Shown piece after piece: positions 1 to 10,368 of a DNA stretch of 41,524 nt (its first letter is position 1; the number at the start of each line of letters is the position of its first letter). A program made the position numbers and the translations under genes. Below the pieces are notes generated by a model. That model was not told the DNA's origin, did no database searches, and worked only from the letters and a program-made list of their open reading frames with translations. The stretch comes from Burkholderiaceae bacterium (GTDB lineage Bacteria > Pseudomonadota > Gammaproteobacteria > Burkholderiales > Burkholderiaceae_E): assembly GCA_019428955.1 (NCBI GenBank), contig JAHYJF010000002.1, positions 1-41,524 on the forward strand. The letters run 5' to 3'.

Positions 1-130
1 CGTTGCGCAGCCGCGCCTGGGCCGGTGCCGTAACCAGCGCGGCCAGCAATGCGCCCAGCAGGGCGCCCGCCAGCGTGCGGGTCGTCAACCTGGCAAGGGC
101 CGAGGGCGGTGGTGGTAAGAGGTCAATCAC
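1..130 (-). CDS. N-terminus of a secreted/exported protein (partial, continues past window start)
   Basis: Reverse strand from a GTG at 130 reads VIDLLPPPPSALARLTTRTLAGALLGALLAALVTAPAQARLRN, a signal-peptide-like segment with an AxA site. Runs off the window edge; weak RBS. Confidence 0.45.
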   Translation of the reverse strand, partial: MIDLLPPPPSALARLTTRTLAGALLGALLAALVTAPAQARLRN

Positions 131-177
131 TTCTTTGGCAATACCGGGTCCGGATGGTGGCGTCGGGCAGGGTTCCC

Positions 178-2208
178 TCAACGGAACGAGCGTACCAGAC
201 GGCGCAGGTGGCGCACTCCCGGAGTGGACTCTGCAGGGTGGGCATACCGGAGCGCATTGTAGAGAGCCACGATGCGCCGCGCCTGGGCGAAACGCTCAGG
301 TTCAAGGCTCGCTCGGGCACGCGCCAGCAGTTGCCCCGCGCTTTCGTGGTCGGCGCGTCTCAGCCCGCGCGCCGCCAGGCGGGCACAGAACGCCAGATAG
401 GCCGCCTGCACCGGGTCACGGGGCGGGCGTGGGTGGAGCGTGAACAGCGCCACTGCCGCGATCAGCAGCAGTAGCGTACCGGTCAGCAGACTGACGAGAT
501 CCTCCCAGCTGTCAAACGAGAAACCGAGCCGCGCCAGCAGGCGCTTCTGGTGCCCGGTCTCGTAAGACAGGACCCACTCGCCCCAGGCCTGGCCAAGGGC
601 GTCGAGGCTCAGGGTCAAGGTGTCCAGGAACGAACGGTGGGGGTCGAACGCGAAGTCGAAGGGCGAGCCGGCGCGCGGCGCCCGTGCACCCAGCTCGATG
701 CGGTCGGGAGCGACCGCCCCGGTGGGATCAACCCTCACCCAGCCTTCATCTGCCAGCCAGACCTCGGCCCAGGCATGGGCATCGGATTGGCGCACCAGCC
801 ATTCGTGGGTGAGCGGATCGGGCTCGCCGCCCTGGTAGCCGGTGACCACGCGCGCTGGCACTCCGGCGGCGCGCATCAGCACCACGAAGGCGGCGGCGTA
901 GTGCTCGCAGAACCCGGCGCGAGTTGTGAACAGGAACTCGTCGACCCCGTCGCGCCCAAGCAACGGTGGCCGCAGGGTGTAGCGAAACGGCTCCTGGCCA
1001 AAAAGATCGAGCCCCTGGGCAACTATGCCGCGCGCATCAGGCGCTGAGCTGCGCCAGCTCGCGGCCAATTCACGGCTGCGCGGGTTGTAGCCGGCGGGCA
1101 GTTGCAGCGCTGCGGCCAGCACCGGGGCGGATTCGTCGCGGCCAAGCAGATAGCTGGTGTGCGACTTGAACCGGTAGCTGGTACGGCGCACGATCGGCTG
1201 GGCGGCGTAGACCGTCAGTTCGGCGCTCACCCCCGGCAGCGCCCCGGCGACCGGCTCGAGCGCGGTGGGCACGTCGAGCGCCAGCAGCCAGCGCTGATTG
1301 GTTGGCTCGAGGGTCACCGTGTAGGCGAGCGCCGCCGAGTCGCTGCCGACTTCCACCAGCGGCGACGCTGTCGACTGCGGGGCAGGGCGATGTTCGCTCC
1401 AGGTCGCGCCGTCGAATTCGCCGAGCACCGGCCCGCGCCAATAGAGCAGTCGCCGCTGCGGCGTTGCTCCTTCGAAACTGACTCTCAGCGCTATCTCTTC
1501 GGATTCGGCCAGGCTGGCGACCGCCCCTGGTCGCATGGTGTCCGACAACCCGGTGCGCGCCCCGGGTGCGTCTTCGGGCGAACCCCAGAGCGGGGTCTGC
1601 AGGCGTGGGAACAGTACGAAGAGCAAGGCTGCCAGCGGCAGTGCCTGGAAGATCATCAGCAGCGCGCTGCGCAGCCGGCGTGCGAACGGCGCCTCGCGCA
1701 CCCCGTACTGCATGGTCAGCATGGTCGCCACCACCATCGTGACGGCCAGCAGCGCCGCCGCCGCGGCGAGCGGTGTCTGGGTATAGAAGAACAGCGTGAG
1801 TAGAACGAAGAAGCACAGGTAGGTGACCACAAACAGATCGCGCCGGGCGCGCATCTCCATCAGCTTGAGTCCGAGCATCAGCACCAGCACGGTCACCGCC
1901 GGCTCGCGCCCGACCAGGGTGTGGTATTGGGCGAGCACCCCGGCCAGGCAGGCGATCCCGGCCACGCCCAGCACCACTGAGCCCGGCAGTTGGCGGCCCG
2001 ACAGCACCAGCGCGAGCCGCCAGGCGAAGAGCAGGAAAAAGATGACCGTGGCCCACAGCGGCAGATGCGTGGCTTGGGGAGCGACCGTCAGCGCGGTTGC
2101 GAACAGCAACAACAGGGTGTCGCGCCGCTCGCGGCTCCAGTGCGCGCTGATCGATCCAGCCAGCGCGCGCAGTGCCTGGCCGATGCGGGCGGTGCCGGCC
2201 AGGCTCAT
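178..2208 (-). CDS. tgpA: TgpA-like membrane transglutaminase (DUF3488/transglutaminase-like)
   Basis: N-terminal TM helices, transglutaminase core 'TRAGFCEHYAAAFVVLMRAAGVPARVVTGYQGGE...DAHAWAEVWL...VRVDPTGAV', C-terminal TM. Downstream of DUF58 and moxR. Confidence 0.9.
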   Translation of the reverse strand: MSLAGTARIGQALRALAGSISAHWSRERRDTLLLLFATALTVAPQATHLPLWATVIFFLLFAWRLALVLSGRQLPGSVVLGVAGIACLAGVLAQYHTLVGREPAVTVLVLMLGLKLMEMRARRDLFVVTYLCFFVLLTLFFYTQTPLAAAAALLAVTMVVATMLTMQYGVREAPFARRLRSALLMIFQALPLAALLFVLFPRLQTPLWGSPEDAPGARTGLSDTMRPGAVASLAESEEIALRVSFEGATPQRRLLYWRGPVLGEFDGATWSEHRPAPQSTASPLVEVGSDSAALAYTVTLEPTNQRWLLALDVPTALEPVAGALPGVSAELTVYAAQPIVRRTSYRFKSHTSYLLGRDESAPVLAAALQLPAGYNPRSRELAASWRSSAPDARGIVAQGLDLFGQEPFRYTLRPPLLGRDGVDEFLFTTRAGFCEHYAAAFVVLMRAAGVPARVVTGYQGGEPDPLTHEWLVRQSDAHAWAEVWLADEGWVRVDPTGAVAPDRIELGARAPRAGSPFDFAFDPHRSFLDTLTLSLDALGQAWGEWVLSYETGHQKRLLARLGFSFDSWEDLVSLLTGTLLLLIAAVALFTLHPRPPRDPVQAAYLAFCARLAARGLRRADHESAGQLLARARASLEPERFAQARRIVALYNALRYAHPAESTPGVRHLRRLVRSFR

Positions 2209-3224
2209 GCACTTTCTCCCGGTGGGGCCCAGGTGGCAAGCGCCTCGAGGCAGCGGGCGCGATGCGCCGGCCCGAGATCCGGACCGAAGGTCTGGGCGCC
2301 AAGGCTCAGGGCATAAGGAGTGTTGCCGGCCTCGGCGCTCAACACCCAGCGGGTGAGGCGCGCGAGCCGCGCCTCGGTGTCGAGCCGGGTCGGCAGATCA
2401 CGCCAGGCGAGCAGGAGCTCGCCGCGTTCCCCGCCCTCGAACTGCTTGGTAAGCAGCGTCCTGGCACCGGTGCGCGCCACCGCTTTCCAGGCGATGCGGC
2501 GCGGATTGTCGCCTGGGCGGTAGACATTGATCGCTGCCAGATCCTCCTGGGCGCCCCTGCGGCCGATCCCGGTGCCGGCCGCGGCGTTAGACTCCGGCAG
2601 GGGCACCGGCGGGCTTTCCGGGCGGGGGTAGACCAGGACCCTTTGCGCCGGCTGCCAGTAACTCCAGGCGCGCCACAGCCCCAGAGGGAAGGTGCTCGAG
2701 ATGGTCAGCCGCGGCACCTGGTACCAGCCCCGGTGTTCGGTCACCAGTGCGATCCGCACCTGCTGCTCGGCGCGGCTGGGGATGTCGACAAGTTCGGTCC
2801 GCGCCATCCCGGGAGCGTCGAAGGCGAGAGCGAAGCGCTCGAGCCGGCTGGGGTTGAGCACCATCACACTGGCTTCGGTCAGTTCGCCGGCGAAAACCGG
2901 CTCGCCGCGACCGGGGCGCAAGGTCAGCGCGCTCAGGTTGCGAAAAGTGTGCAGCATTGCCACCAGCGCGATGCTGCTGATCAGGAAGGTCAGCGCGTAG
3001 CCCAGTGCCAGCGAATAGTTGATCGAGGCGATCAGCATCGCCAGCAGTACCAGCGCGCAGAGCAATCCCGGGCGCGAGGGCAGGATGAAGATGTTGTTGC
3101 GCTTGAGCGCGTGGTCGCCGGCGAGCGGTCCGGTCCGGCCCATCAGCCGCGCCAGGGTCTGGTCGATCCAGGCCGATTCGGCGCGCCTCGAACCGCGCCC
3201 GCGCCAGCTGGCGCTCCGACTCAT
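2205..3224 (-). CDS. DUF58 domain-containing protein
   Basis: Two N-terminal TM helices, 'REDLAAINVYRPGDNPRRIAWKAVARTG' DUF58 motif; overlaps tgpA by 4 bp. Confidence 0.9.
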   Translation of the reverse strand: MSRSASWRGRGSRRAESAWIDQTLARLMGRTGPLAGDHALKRNNIFILPSRPGLLCALVLLAMLIASINYSLALGYALTFLISSIALVAMLHTFRNLSALTLRPGRGEPVFAGELTEASVMVLNPSRLERFALAFDAPGMARTELVDIPSRAEQQVRIALVTEHRGWYQVPRLTISSTFPLGLWRAWSYWQPAQRVLVYPRPESPPVPLPESNAAAGTGIGRRGAQEDLAAINVYRPGDNPRRIAWKAVARTGARTLLTKQFEGGERGELLLAWRDLPTRLDTEARLARLTRWVLSAEAGNTPYALSLGAQTFGPDLGPAHRARCLEALATWAPPGESA

Positions 3225-4144
3225 GACAATGCCACGGCCCGGGTGAGTTGGGCCACGAGTTCAGCGCGTGCGCTGTGCGACGGGATTCCGCCCTGGGCTG
3301 GCCGCAGGCGGTGACCGGCGACCGCTGTCAGCACCGCCTGAAGGTCGTCGGGCAGGACGTGGTTGCGGCCCTCGAGCATGGCCCAGGCGCGCGCGGCCTG
3401 GAGCAGACCGAGACCGGCGCGCGGACTCAGGCCTTCGGCCAGGGCCGGGGAACGCCGGCTTTGTTGCACTAGGCTCTGCAGGTAGTCGAGCAGCGCCGGG
3501 CTGCAGTGCACCAGGGTGACGCGCTGCTGCGCGGCAATCAGCATCGCGGTGTCCATGCGCGGGCGCAACACTGCCAGCAGTTCGCGCCGGTCGCGGCCTT
3601 CGAGCAGGGCCCGTTCGGATTTCGGATCTGGGTAGCCAAGCTCGATGCACATCAGGAAGCGGTCGAGCTGGGATTCGGGCAGCGGAAAGGTTCCGATCTG
3701 GTCCTGGGGGTTCTCGGTCGCGATCACGAAGAACGGTTCGGGCAGCGGCATGGCCTCGCCGTCAACCGATGTCTGGCGCTCCTCCATCGCTTCGAGCAGC
3801 GCCGACTGGGTCTTGGGCGAGGCGCGGTTGATCTCGTCGGCGAGCAGCACCTGGGAGAAGAGCGGTCCGCGGTGGAATACGAAACGCGAGCTGTTACGGT
3901 CGAAGACCGAGACGCCGATGATGTCGGCCGGCAGCAAGTCGTTGGTGAACTGGACCCGCTTGAACTCCAGCCCCAGAGAAATCGCCAGCGCGTGCGCCAG
4001 AGTGGTCTTGCCAACGCCGGGGATATCCTCGATCAGCAGGTGCCCGCGCGCCAGCACGCAGGCCAGCGCGAGCTTGATCTGGTTCTCCTTGCCGACTACG
4101 ACAGCACCTACCTGCGCCGCCACGGCCTGGATCTTTTCGAGCAT
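3221..4144 (-). CDS. MoxR family AAA ATPase
   Basis: Walker A 'EDIPGVGKT', 'LLADEINRASPKTQSALLEAMEERQ', 'FFVIATENPQDQIGTFPLPESQLDRF'. Confidence 0.95.
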   Translation of the reverse strand: MLEKIQAVAAQVGAVVVGKENQIKLALACVLARGHLLIEDIPGVGKTTLAHALAISLGLEFKRVQFTNDLLPADIIGVSVFDRNSSRFVFHRGPLFSQVLLADEINRASPKTQSALLEAMEERQTSVDGEAMPLPEPFFVIATENPQDQIGTFPLPESQLDRFLMCIELGYPDPKSERALLEGRDRRELLAVLRPRMDTAMLIAAQQRVTLVHCSPALLDYLQSLVQQSRRSPALAEGLSPRAGLGLLQAARAWAMLEGRNHVLPDDLQAVLTAVAGHRLRPAQGGIPSHSARAELVAQLTRAVALS

Positions 4145-4293
4145 TCTGGTGGTACTCCGGCGTTTATCCCTGGGCGCAGTGTAGTCGACCTCGCGTTAGA
4201 TTCGTGTGACATTAGGCAAGTCGCAGGCATGGCCGCCGACAATTTCGAAACGGAGTAGGATCGGTCGGAAAGTCAGAATGGAGGAGGCTGAAA

Positions 4294-5097
4294 ATGAGCG
4301 TAACACCAGAGGCCAAGGCGCAAGGCGCTGCAGAACCCGAAGTGACGTCCGTCGTTCGCGACGGGGTTGCCCACCTGACCATGAATCGGCCGGCGCAATA
4401 CAACGCGCTCTCCGAAGCGATGCTCGCGGCGCTCCAGCACGAGCTCGAGGTCATCGCGGCCGACCGCAGCGTCAGGGTGGTCATCTTGCGCGGCGCCGGC
4501 AAGGCTTTCTGCGCCGGCCACGACCTGCACGAAATGCGCGCCCAGCCCTCGCTTGAGTACTACCGGACGCTGTTTGCGCAGTGCGCGAAGATGATGCTGG
4601 CCATCCAGTCGCTGCCCCAGCCGGTGATCGCCGGGGTCCAGGGCGTGGCCACGGCCGCCGGCTGCCAATTGGTGGCGATGTGCGACCTGGCGGTGGCCAG
4701 CGAGGCGGCGAAGTTTGCAGTCTCGGGAGTCAACCTCGGGCTGTTCTGCTCGACGCCCTCGGTGGCGCTGTCGCGCAACCTGTCGCGCAAGCAGGCCTTC
4801 GAGATGCTGGTCACCGGCGGATTCATCGACGCCCCCGAGGCGTTGCACCGCGGACTGGTCAACCGGGTAGTCGCGGCCGAGGAACTCGACGCCGAACTGG
4901 AGCGACTCGCTGCCACGATTGTCGCCAAACCGCCCACCGCCATCGCCATGGGCAAGGAACTGTTCTATCGGCAGCTCGAGATGGGCATCGAGGCGGCCTA
5001 CCAGCTCGCCGGCCAGACGATGGCCTGCAACATGATGGACGACGCCGCCCAGGAAGGGACGCTGGCCTTCATCGAAAAGCGCAAGCCGAATTGGTGA
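4294..5097 (+). CDS. enoyl-CoA hydratase/isomerase family protein
   Basis: Crotonase fold motifs 'GAGKAFCAGHDLHEM', 'QPVIAGVQGVATAAGCQLVAMCDLAVAS', 'ALHRGLVNRVV'. Confidence 0.93.
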   Translation: MSVTPEAKAQGAAEPEVTSVVRDGVAHLTMNRPAQYNALSEAMLAALQHELEVIAADRSVRVVILRGAGKAFCAGHDLHEMRAQPSLEYYRTLFAQCAKMMLAIQSLPQPVIAGVQGVATAAGCQLVAMCDLAVASEAAKFAVSGVNLGLFCSTPSVALSRNLSRKQAFEMLVTGGFIDAPEALHRGLVNRVVAAEELDAELERLAATIVAKPPTAIAMGKELFYRQLEMGIEAAYQLAGQTMACNMMDDAAQEGTLAFIEKRKPNW

Positions 5098-5137
5098 GTC
5101 CCTGGCCGCAACCCCGGGGCCGTGCCTGCCCGCGCGG

Positions 5138-5551
5138 CTAGTCCCAGTCGGAGCTGAGCAGCGCGCGTAGCGCCTCGACCCGGTCGCGCCCGAGGCGCTG
5201 TGCGAGGCGATCCTCGATCTGGTCGATCAGCCTGGCGCCGTCGCGGTTGAGCTGCCGACCACGAGTGGTGTAGGTGACCAGCTTGACGCGCCCCCCGGCG
5301 GGATCGTCACGGGCCTCGAGGATCCCGCGGCGGCCCAGTTCCATCACGGCCTTGTGCACCGCCTGGCGCGAAATCGACAGCCGCCGGGCAAGTTCCGGCA
5401 TCGTCATCGGCCGCCCCCCCATATGCGCCAGCAGGCGGCTCTGCCCCGGGGTTATGAAGGCGTAGGGGCCGCTGCGCACGCCCGCGAGAATCTCGCGGTC
5501 GAACCACTGGGAACGCTCAATCAGCAGTCGCTTGAGGTTATTCGTGCTCAC
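5138..5551 (-). CDS. MarR family transcriptional regulator
   Basis: Winged-helix '[53 protein letters not shown]'. Confidence 0.88.
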   Translation of the reverse strand: MSTNNLKRLLIERSQWFDREILAGVRSGPYAFITPGQSRLLAHMGGRPMTMPELARRLSISRQAVHKAVMELGRRGILEARDDPAGGRVKLVTYTTRGRQLNRDGARLIDQIEDRLAQRLGRDRVEALRALLSSDWD

Positions 5552-5604
5552 GGATTCGCTCGGATGCAGTTGACAATGCGATTATGTTGACCTACGCTCC
5601 GCAA

Positions 5605-5622
5605 TGTCAACCTTGGTTGACA
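5605..5622. promoter_or_regulatory. candidate MarR-type operator (18-bp palindrome)
   Basis: TGTCAACC-TT-GGTTGACA: 8-bp arms perfectly inverted. Extra GTTGAC half-sites at 5569 and 5586, all between the divergent marR and etfB genes. Confidence 0.55.
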
Positions 5623-5730
5623 CCGAAGCTGTCATTGCTGGGGCCGAATGCCGAACGTTGCCATCACTGTCGGTCGGATTGGTCCGCTGAACCCTATAAT
5701 TCTGGGGATAACCCCTTTGCGAGTCTGTCC

Positions 5731-6480
5731 ATGAAGATTCTGGTGCCGGTCAAACGTGTCGTCGACTACAACGTCAAGGTTCGGGTCAAGAGCGACCAGA
5801 GCGGGGTCGATATCGCCAACGTCAAGATGTCGATGAACCCGTTCGATGAAATCGCCATCGAAGAGGCTGTGCGCTTGCGCGAGAAGGGCGTGGCCACCGA
5901 GGTTATCGCGGTGTCCTGTGGCCTGGCGTCCTGCCAGGAAACGCTGCGCACCGCGATGGCGATCGGCGCCGACCGCGCAATCCTGGTCGAGACCGACGTC
6001 GAGTTGCAGCCCCTGGCGGTCGCCAAGCTGCTCAAGGCGGTGGTCGACAAGGAGCAGCCGCAGCTGGTGATCGTGGGCAAGCAGGCGATCGACGACGACG
6101 CCAATCAGACCGGGCAGATGCTCGCCGCATTGGCGGGGCTGGCCCAGGCCGCGTTTGCTTCCAAGGTCGAGGTAGCCGACGGCAAGGCAACGGTGACACG
6201 CGAAGTCGACGGCGGCCTCGAGATCCTCGAGATCAAGCTGCCGGCCGTGGTCACTGCCGATCTGCGGCTCAACGAGCCGCGCTACGTGACGCTGCCGAAC
6301 ATCATGAAGGCCAAGAAGAAGCAGCTCGACGTGCTCAAGCCAGCGGATCTCGGCGTCGATGTCGCGCCGCGCCTGAAAACACTCAAGGTTACGCCGCCGC
6401 CAGCGCGCAAGGCCGGGATCAAGGTCGCCGACGTGGCCGCCCTGGTCGACAAGCTGCGCAACGAAGCCAAGGTCATCTGA
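5731..6480 (+). CDS. etfB: electron transfer flavoprotein beta subunit
   Basis: [27 protein letters not shown]...; ORF track start 5584 is upstream of the conserved N-terminus at 5731. Confidence 0.95.
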   Translation: MKILVPVKRVVDYNVKVRVKSDQSGVDIANVKMSMNPFDEIAIEEAVRLREKGVATEVIAVSCGLASCQETLRTAMAIGADRAILVETDVELQPLAVAKLLKAVVDKEQPQLVIVGKQAIDDDANQTGQMLAALAGLAQAAFASKVEVADGKATVTREVDGGLEILEIKLPAVVTADLRLNEPRYVTLPNIMKAKKKQLDVLKPADLGVDVAPRLKTLKVTPPPARKAGIKVADVAALVDKLRNEAKVI

Positions 6481-6495
6481 ACAGAGGTCAATGAA

Positions 6496-7431
6496 ATGAC
6501 ATCCCTCGTCATCGCCGAACACGACAATCAAATCCTCAAGCCGAGCACCCTCAACACGATCGCCGCCGCCGTGCAGATTGGCGGCGATATCGACGTCCTG
6601 GTGGCCGGCGAGAACTGCGCCGCAGCGGCCCAGGCGGCAGCGCAAATCCCGGGGGTAAAGCGGGTGCGGGTTGCCGACGCCGCCCAGCTTGGCAACCAGT
6701 TGGCCGAGAACCTCGCCGAGCAGGTGCTCGCGATGGCCGACGGCTACAGCCACATCCTGGCGCCGGCGACCGCCTTCGGCAAGAATTTCGCGCCCCGCGT
6801 CGCGGCTCGCCTCGACGTGGCCCAGGTCTCGGAGATCACCGCGGTGGTCTCGGCCGACACCTTCGTGCGGCCGATCTACGCGGGCAACGCGGAAGCCACG
6901 GTGCAGTCGGGTGATCCGGTCAAAGTCATCACCGTGCGGACCACCGGTTTCGACGCGGTGGCTGCCAGTGGTGGATCGGCTGCCATCGAGCCGGTCGACG
7001 CCGTCGCCGACACCGGCCTCACCAGCTTCATCGGTCGCGAGCTCGCCAAGAGCGACCGCCCTGAACTCACCGCCGCCCGCGTGGTTATCGCCGGCGGTCG
7101 CGGCGTCGGTTCGGAAGATAATTTCAAGAAGCTGCTCGAACCGCTCGCCGACCGCCTGGGCGCCGCGATCGGCGCGTCGCGCGCGGCGGTCGACGCCGGC
7201 TACGCTCCCAACGACTGGCAAGTCGGCCAGACCGGCAAGATCGTTGCCCCCCAGCTCTACATCGCGATCGGCATCTCGGGCGCGATCCAGCATCTCGCTG
7301 GAATGAAGGACAGCAAGGTGATCGTCGCCATCAACAAGGACGAGGAATCGCCGATCTTTGGCGTCGCTGACTACGGGCTGGTTGCCGACCTCTTCCAGGT
7401 GCTTCCCGAGCTCACCAGCGCGCTCGAGTAG
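6496..7431 (+). CDS. etfA: electron transfer flavoprotein alpha subunit
   Basis: C-terminal FAD motif '[75 protein letters not shown]'. Confidence 0.97.
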   Translation: MTSLVIAEHDNQILKPSTLNTIAAAVQIGGDIDVLVAGENCAAAAQAAAQIPGVKRVRVADAAQLGNQLAENLAEQVLAMADGYSHILAPATAFGKNFAPRVAARLDVAQVSEITAVVSADTFVRPIYAGNAEATVQSGDPVKVITVRTTGFDAVAASGGSAAIEPVDAVADTGLTSFIGRELAKSDRPELTAARVVIAGGRGVGSEDNFKKLLEPLADRLGAAIGASRAAVDAGYAPNDWQVGQTGKIVAPQLYIAIGISGAIQHLAGMKDSKVIVAINKDEESPIFGVADYGLVADLFQVLPELTSALE

Positions 7432-7511
7432 GGCAGAGCAGCGGGGCGGCACTCCGCCCCGTCGCACCGTAGCCCACGCAGACGGGCGAACGGTAATGAA
7501 CGGAGACGGCA

Positions 7512-9338
7512 ATGTCGTATCGCGCACCCCTTAACGAAATGCTGTTCACGCTGCGCCATGCCGCGGCGATCGATACCATCGCGGCCTTGCCCGGCCTGGA
7601 GGATTCGAACTTCGAAACTGCCCAGGCCGTGCTCGAGGAGTGCGCGCGGTTCAACAGCGAGGTGATCGCTCCGCTCAACCATGGCGGCGACCTCGAGCCC
7701 GCAACGCTCGCCAACGGCGAGGTGAGCACTTCGCCGGGGTTTCGCTCGGCCTTCGAGCAGTTTGGCACGGCGGGCTGGCAGGGTATCCAGCATTCGCTCG
7801 AGCATGGCGGACAGGGCCTCGCGAAACTCGTCGCCACCCCGTGCATGGAGATGCTGCACGCCTCCAACATGTCGTTCGCCCTGGCGCCGCTGCTGACCGA
7901 CGGGGCGATCGAAGCCCTGATGGTGGCGGGCTCCGAAGAGCAACAGGCGCGCTTCGTGCCCAACATGGTCGCCGGCAAGTGGACCGGCACCATGAACCTC
8001 ACCGAGTCGCAGGCCGGTTCCGACCTCGCGGTGGTACGCACCCGCGCGGTTCCGCAGGATGACGGCAGCTACCGGATCTTCGGCGAGAAGATCTTCATCA
8101 CCTACGGCGAGCATGATCTGGCCGAGAACATCGTTCACCTGGTGCTGGCGCGCATCGAGGGCGCGCCGCCGGGAGTGAGGGGAATATCGCTGTTCGTGGT
8201 GCCCAAGGTCATGGTCCATGGCGACGGTTCGCTGGGCGAACGCAACGATGTCTGGTGCGCCTCGCTCGAGCACAAGCTCGGGATCAAGGCGAGCCCGACC
8301 GCGGTCCTGCTCTTTGGCGACGGCAAGTTCCCGGTTGGCGAAGCCGGGGCCGAGGCCGCAGGCGCGATTGGCTACCTGGTCGGCAAGGAGAATCGCGGTC
8401 TCGAGCACATGTTCGTGATGATGAATGCCGCCCGTTTCGCAGTCGGACTCCAGGGCGTGGCGGTCAGCGATCGCGCCTACCAGAAGGCGCTCGGCTATGC
8501 GCGCGAGCGCACCCAGTCGCGCGATGTCGCCGGTTCCAGCGCTCCGGTCACCATCATCCATCATCCCGATGTCCGCCGGATGCTGATGACCATGAAGGCC
8601 GGCACCGAAGCGATGCGCGCGCTGGCCTATTTCGCGGCCGCCACCAGCGACCGGGCAGCGCACGCCGCCGATGGCGACGAGCGCGCCCGGAGCCAGGCGC
8701 TCTATGAGTACCTGGTGCCGATCGTCAAGGGCTGGTCGACCGAGTTCGCGGTTGAAATCGCCTCACTCGGGGTGCAGATCCATGGTGGGATGGGATTCAT
8801 CGAGGAGACCGGCGCGGCCCAGTACTATCGCGACGCCCGTATCCTGCCGATCTACGAGGGCACGACCGCGATCCAGGCCAACGACCTGGTCGGCCGCAAG
8901 ACCGTGCGCGACGCCGGTGCCACGGCGCGCGCAGTGATTGCCGCGATCCGGGCCACCGAGGAAGAACTGGGTGCGCGCAGCGGCGAGCATTTCGACGTGA
9001 TCGGCGAGCGCCTGGGCGCTGGTCGGGCTGCCCTCGAGGCTGTGGTCGATTTCGTGCTCCAGGAGTTCAACAACGACGTCCGCTCGGTCTTCGCCGGCAG
9101 CGTGCCCTATCTGCGTTTGGCCGGGATCGTGCTGGGCGGTTGGCAGATGGCGCGGGCAGCGCTCTCCGCCGATGAAGAGTTGCTGGGCGAGGGTGCCGAC
9201 CAGGGCTTCCTCACCGCCAAGATCGCCACCGCGCGCTTCTATGCCGATCACCTCCTGACCCAGGCTCCCGGCCTGGGCACGGCGGTGGTGGCGGGCGGGG
9301 CCGGGGTGCTGGCACTGACCGAGGAGCAGTTCGGCTAG
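7512..9338 (+). CDS. acyl-CoA dehydrogenase (long form, with C-terminal extension)
   Basis: 'MNLTESQAGSDLAVVRTRA', 'GEKIFITYGEHD', 'IHGGMGFIEETGAAQYYRDARILPIYEGTTAIQANDLVGRK'. Confidence 0.94.
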   Translation: MSYRAPLNEMLFTLRHAAAIDTIAALPGLEDSNFETAQAVLEECARFNSEVIAPLNHGGDLEPATLANGEVSTSPGFRSAFEQFGTAGWQGIQHSLEHGGQGLAKLVATPCMEMLHASNMSFALAPLLTDGAIEALMVAGSEEQQARFVPNMVAGKWTGTMNLTESQAGSDLAVVRTRAVPQDDGSYRIFGEKIFITYGEHDLAENIVHLVLARIEGAPPGVRGISLFVVPKVMVHGDGSLGERNDVWCASLEHKLGIKASPTAVLLFGDGKFPVGEAGAEAAGAIGYLVGKENRGLEHMFVMMNAARFAVGLQGVAVSDRAYQKALGYARERTQSRDVAGSSAPVTIIHHPDVRRMLMTMKAGTEAMRALAYFAAATSDRAAHAADGDERARSQALYEYLVPIVKGWSTEFAVEIASLGVQIHGGMGFIEETGAAQYYRDARILPIYEGTTAIQANDLVGRKTVRDAGATARAVIAAIRATEEELGARSGEHFDVIGERLGAGRAALEAVVDFVLQEFNNDVRSVFAGSVPYLRLAGIVLGGWQMARAALSADEELLGEGADQGFLTAKIATARFYADHLLTQAPGLGTAVVAGGAGVLALTEEQFG

Positions 9339-9357
9339 GAGCGCACGCCCGGGCAGT

Positions 9358-9387
9358 TTGCCGTCGGTGCATGCCGGGACGTATAAT
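9358..9387 (+). promoter_or_regulatory. sigma-70-type promoter for the rpsP operon
   Basis: TTGCCG (9358-9363), 18 bp, TATAAT (9382-9387). Confidence 0.65.
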
Positions 9388-9446
9388 GTGCAGTTCTTCG
9401 CCGCGCGTTTCGCGCGGCCTTTACCGTTTAACGCAGAGGAAACCGC

Positions 9447-9701
9447 ATGGTCGTCATCCGCCTGTCCCGCGGCGGGGCCAAGAAGCGCCCGTTCTACAAC
9501 ATCATTGCGACCGACAAACAGAATCGTCGCGATGGCCGTTTTCTGGAGCGTCTCGGGTACTACAACCCGATCGCCACCGGCGGCGAATCGGAACTGGTCG
9601 TGGCCCTTGATCGTGTTGCGTTCTGGAAAGAGCGCGGCGCTCAGGTAACCGACACGGTCGGCCGCCTGCTCGATCAGGCAGCCAAGAAAGCACCGGTCTG
9701 A
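9447..9701 (+). CDS. rpsP: 30S ribosomal protein S16
   Basis: [41 protein letters not shown]. Confidence 0.98.
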   Translation: MVVIRLSRGGAKKRPFYNIIATDKQNRRDGRFLERLGYYNPIATGGESELVVALDRVAFWKERGAQVTDTVGRLLDQAAKKAPV

Positions 9702-9708
9702 CTAGCTC

Positions 9709-10356
9709 GTGAACGTGGGCTCGCCGCCGCGTCGGCCGAGCTCCGGTCCGGGGCGTTCGCTGCCAGCGGCGCGAGGGCGTCGCCGCCCGGCCAGTCCCGG
9801 TCCCAAGGCGCCGCTCGCGGCGCCAGCGCAACCCAACGAAGCCATTCCGGCTGACCTCGTCGAGGTCGGTCGGATTTCCGACGCCTATGGCCTGGCGGGC
9901 TGGATCAAGATTTCGCCCCACGAAGCCGCCCCCGACTCCTTGCTGCGGGGCGCGCGCAGTTGCTGGATAGCTACCGGCGTCGGTGCCCGGCCGCAGCGGC
10001 GCGAGATCACACAACTGCGGCTGCAGGGCCTGACGCTGGTGGCCCAGATTGATGGCTGCGCTGATCGAGACGCCGCTCTGGCGCTCAAGGGCAGCGCGCT
10101 GTTGCTGAGCCGCGCCGATTTTCCGGCCACCGAGCCGGACGAATACTACTGGGTCGACCTGGTCGGTTGCTCGGTGCTGGCCAGTGACGGAACGGCGCTG
10201 GGCACCGTGGCGGCAGTCGAGGATTTCGGTGCCGATCCGATCCTGAGGGTGGTCGACGCCGAGGGCGAAACGCTCATTCCGTTCGTATCCTCCCACGTCG
10301 TCTCGGTCGAACTGGAGTCGCGCCGGATCGTGGTCGACTGGCGCCGCGATTACTGA
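9709..10356 (+). CDS. rimM: ribosome maturation factor RimM
   Basis: 'VEVGRISDAYGLAGWIKI', 'EYYWVDLVGCSV', 'FVSSHVVSVELESRRIVVDW'; between rpsP and trmD. Start uncertain (long basic/Pro-rich N-terminus). Confidence 0.93.
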   Translation: MNVGSPPRRPSSGPGRSLPAARGRRRPASPGPKAPLAAPAQPNEAIPADLVEVGRISDAYGLAGWIKISPHEAAPDSLLRGARSCWIATGVGARPQRREITQLRLQGLTLVAQIDGCADRDAALALKGSALLLSRADFPATEPDEYYWVDLVGCSVLASDGTALGTVAAVEDFGADPILRVVDAEGETLIPFVSSHVVSVELESRRIVVDWRRDY

Positions 10357-10368
10357 GGAGCGATCCTG

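Noticed and set aside
5632-7527. 631-aa minus-strand ORF opposite etfB/etfA
   Set aside because: Same GC-driven antisense artefact; composition rich in His/Asp/Arg/Leu with no domain signal.
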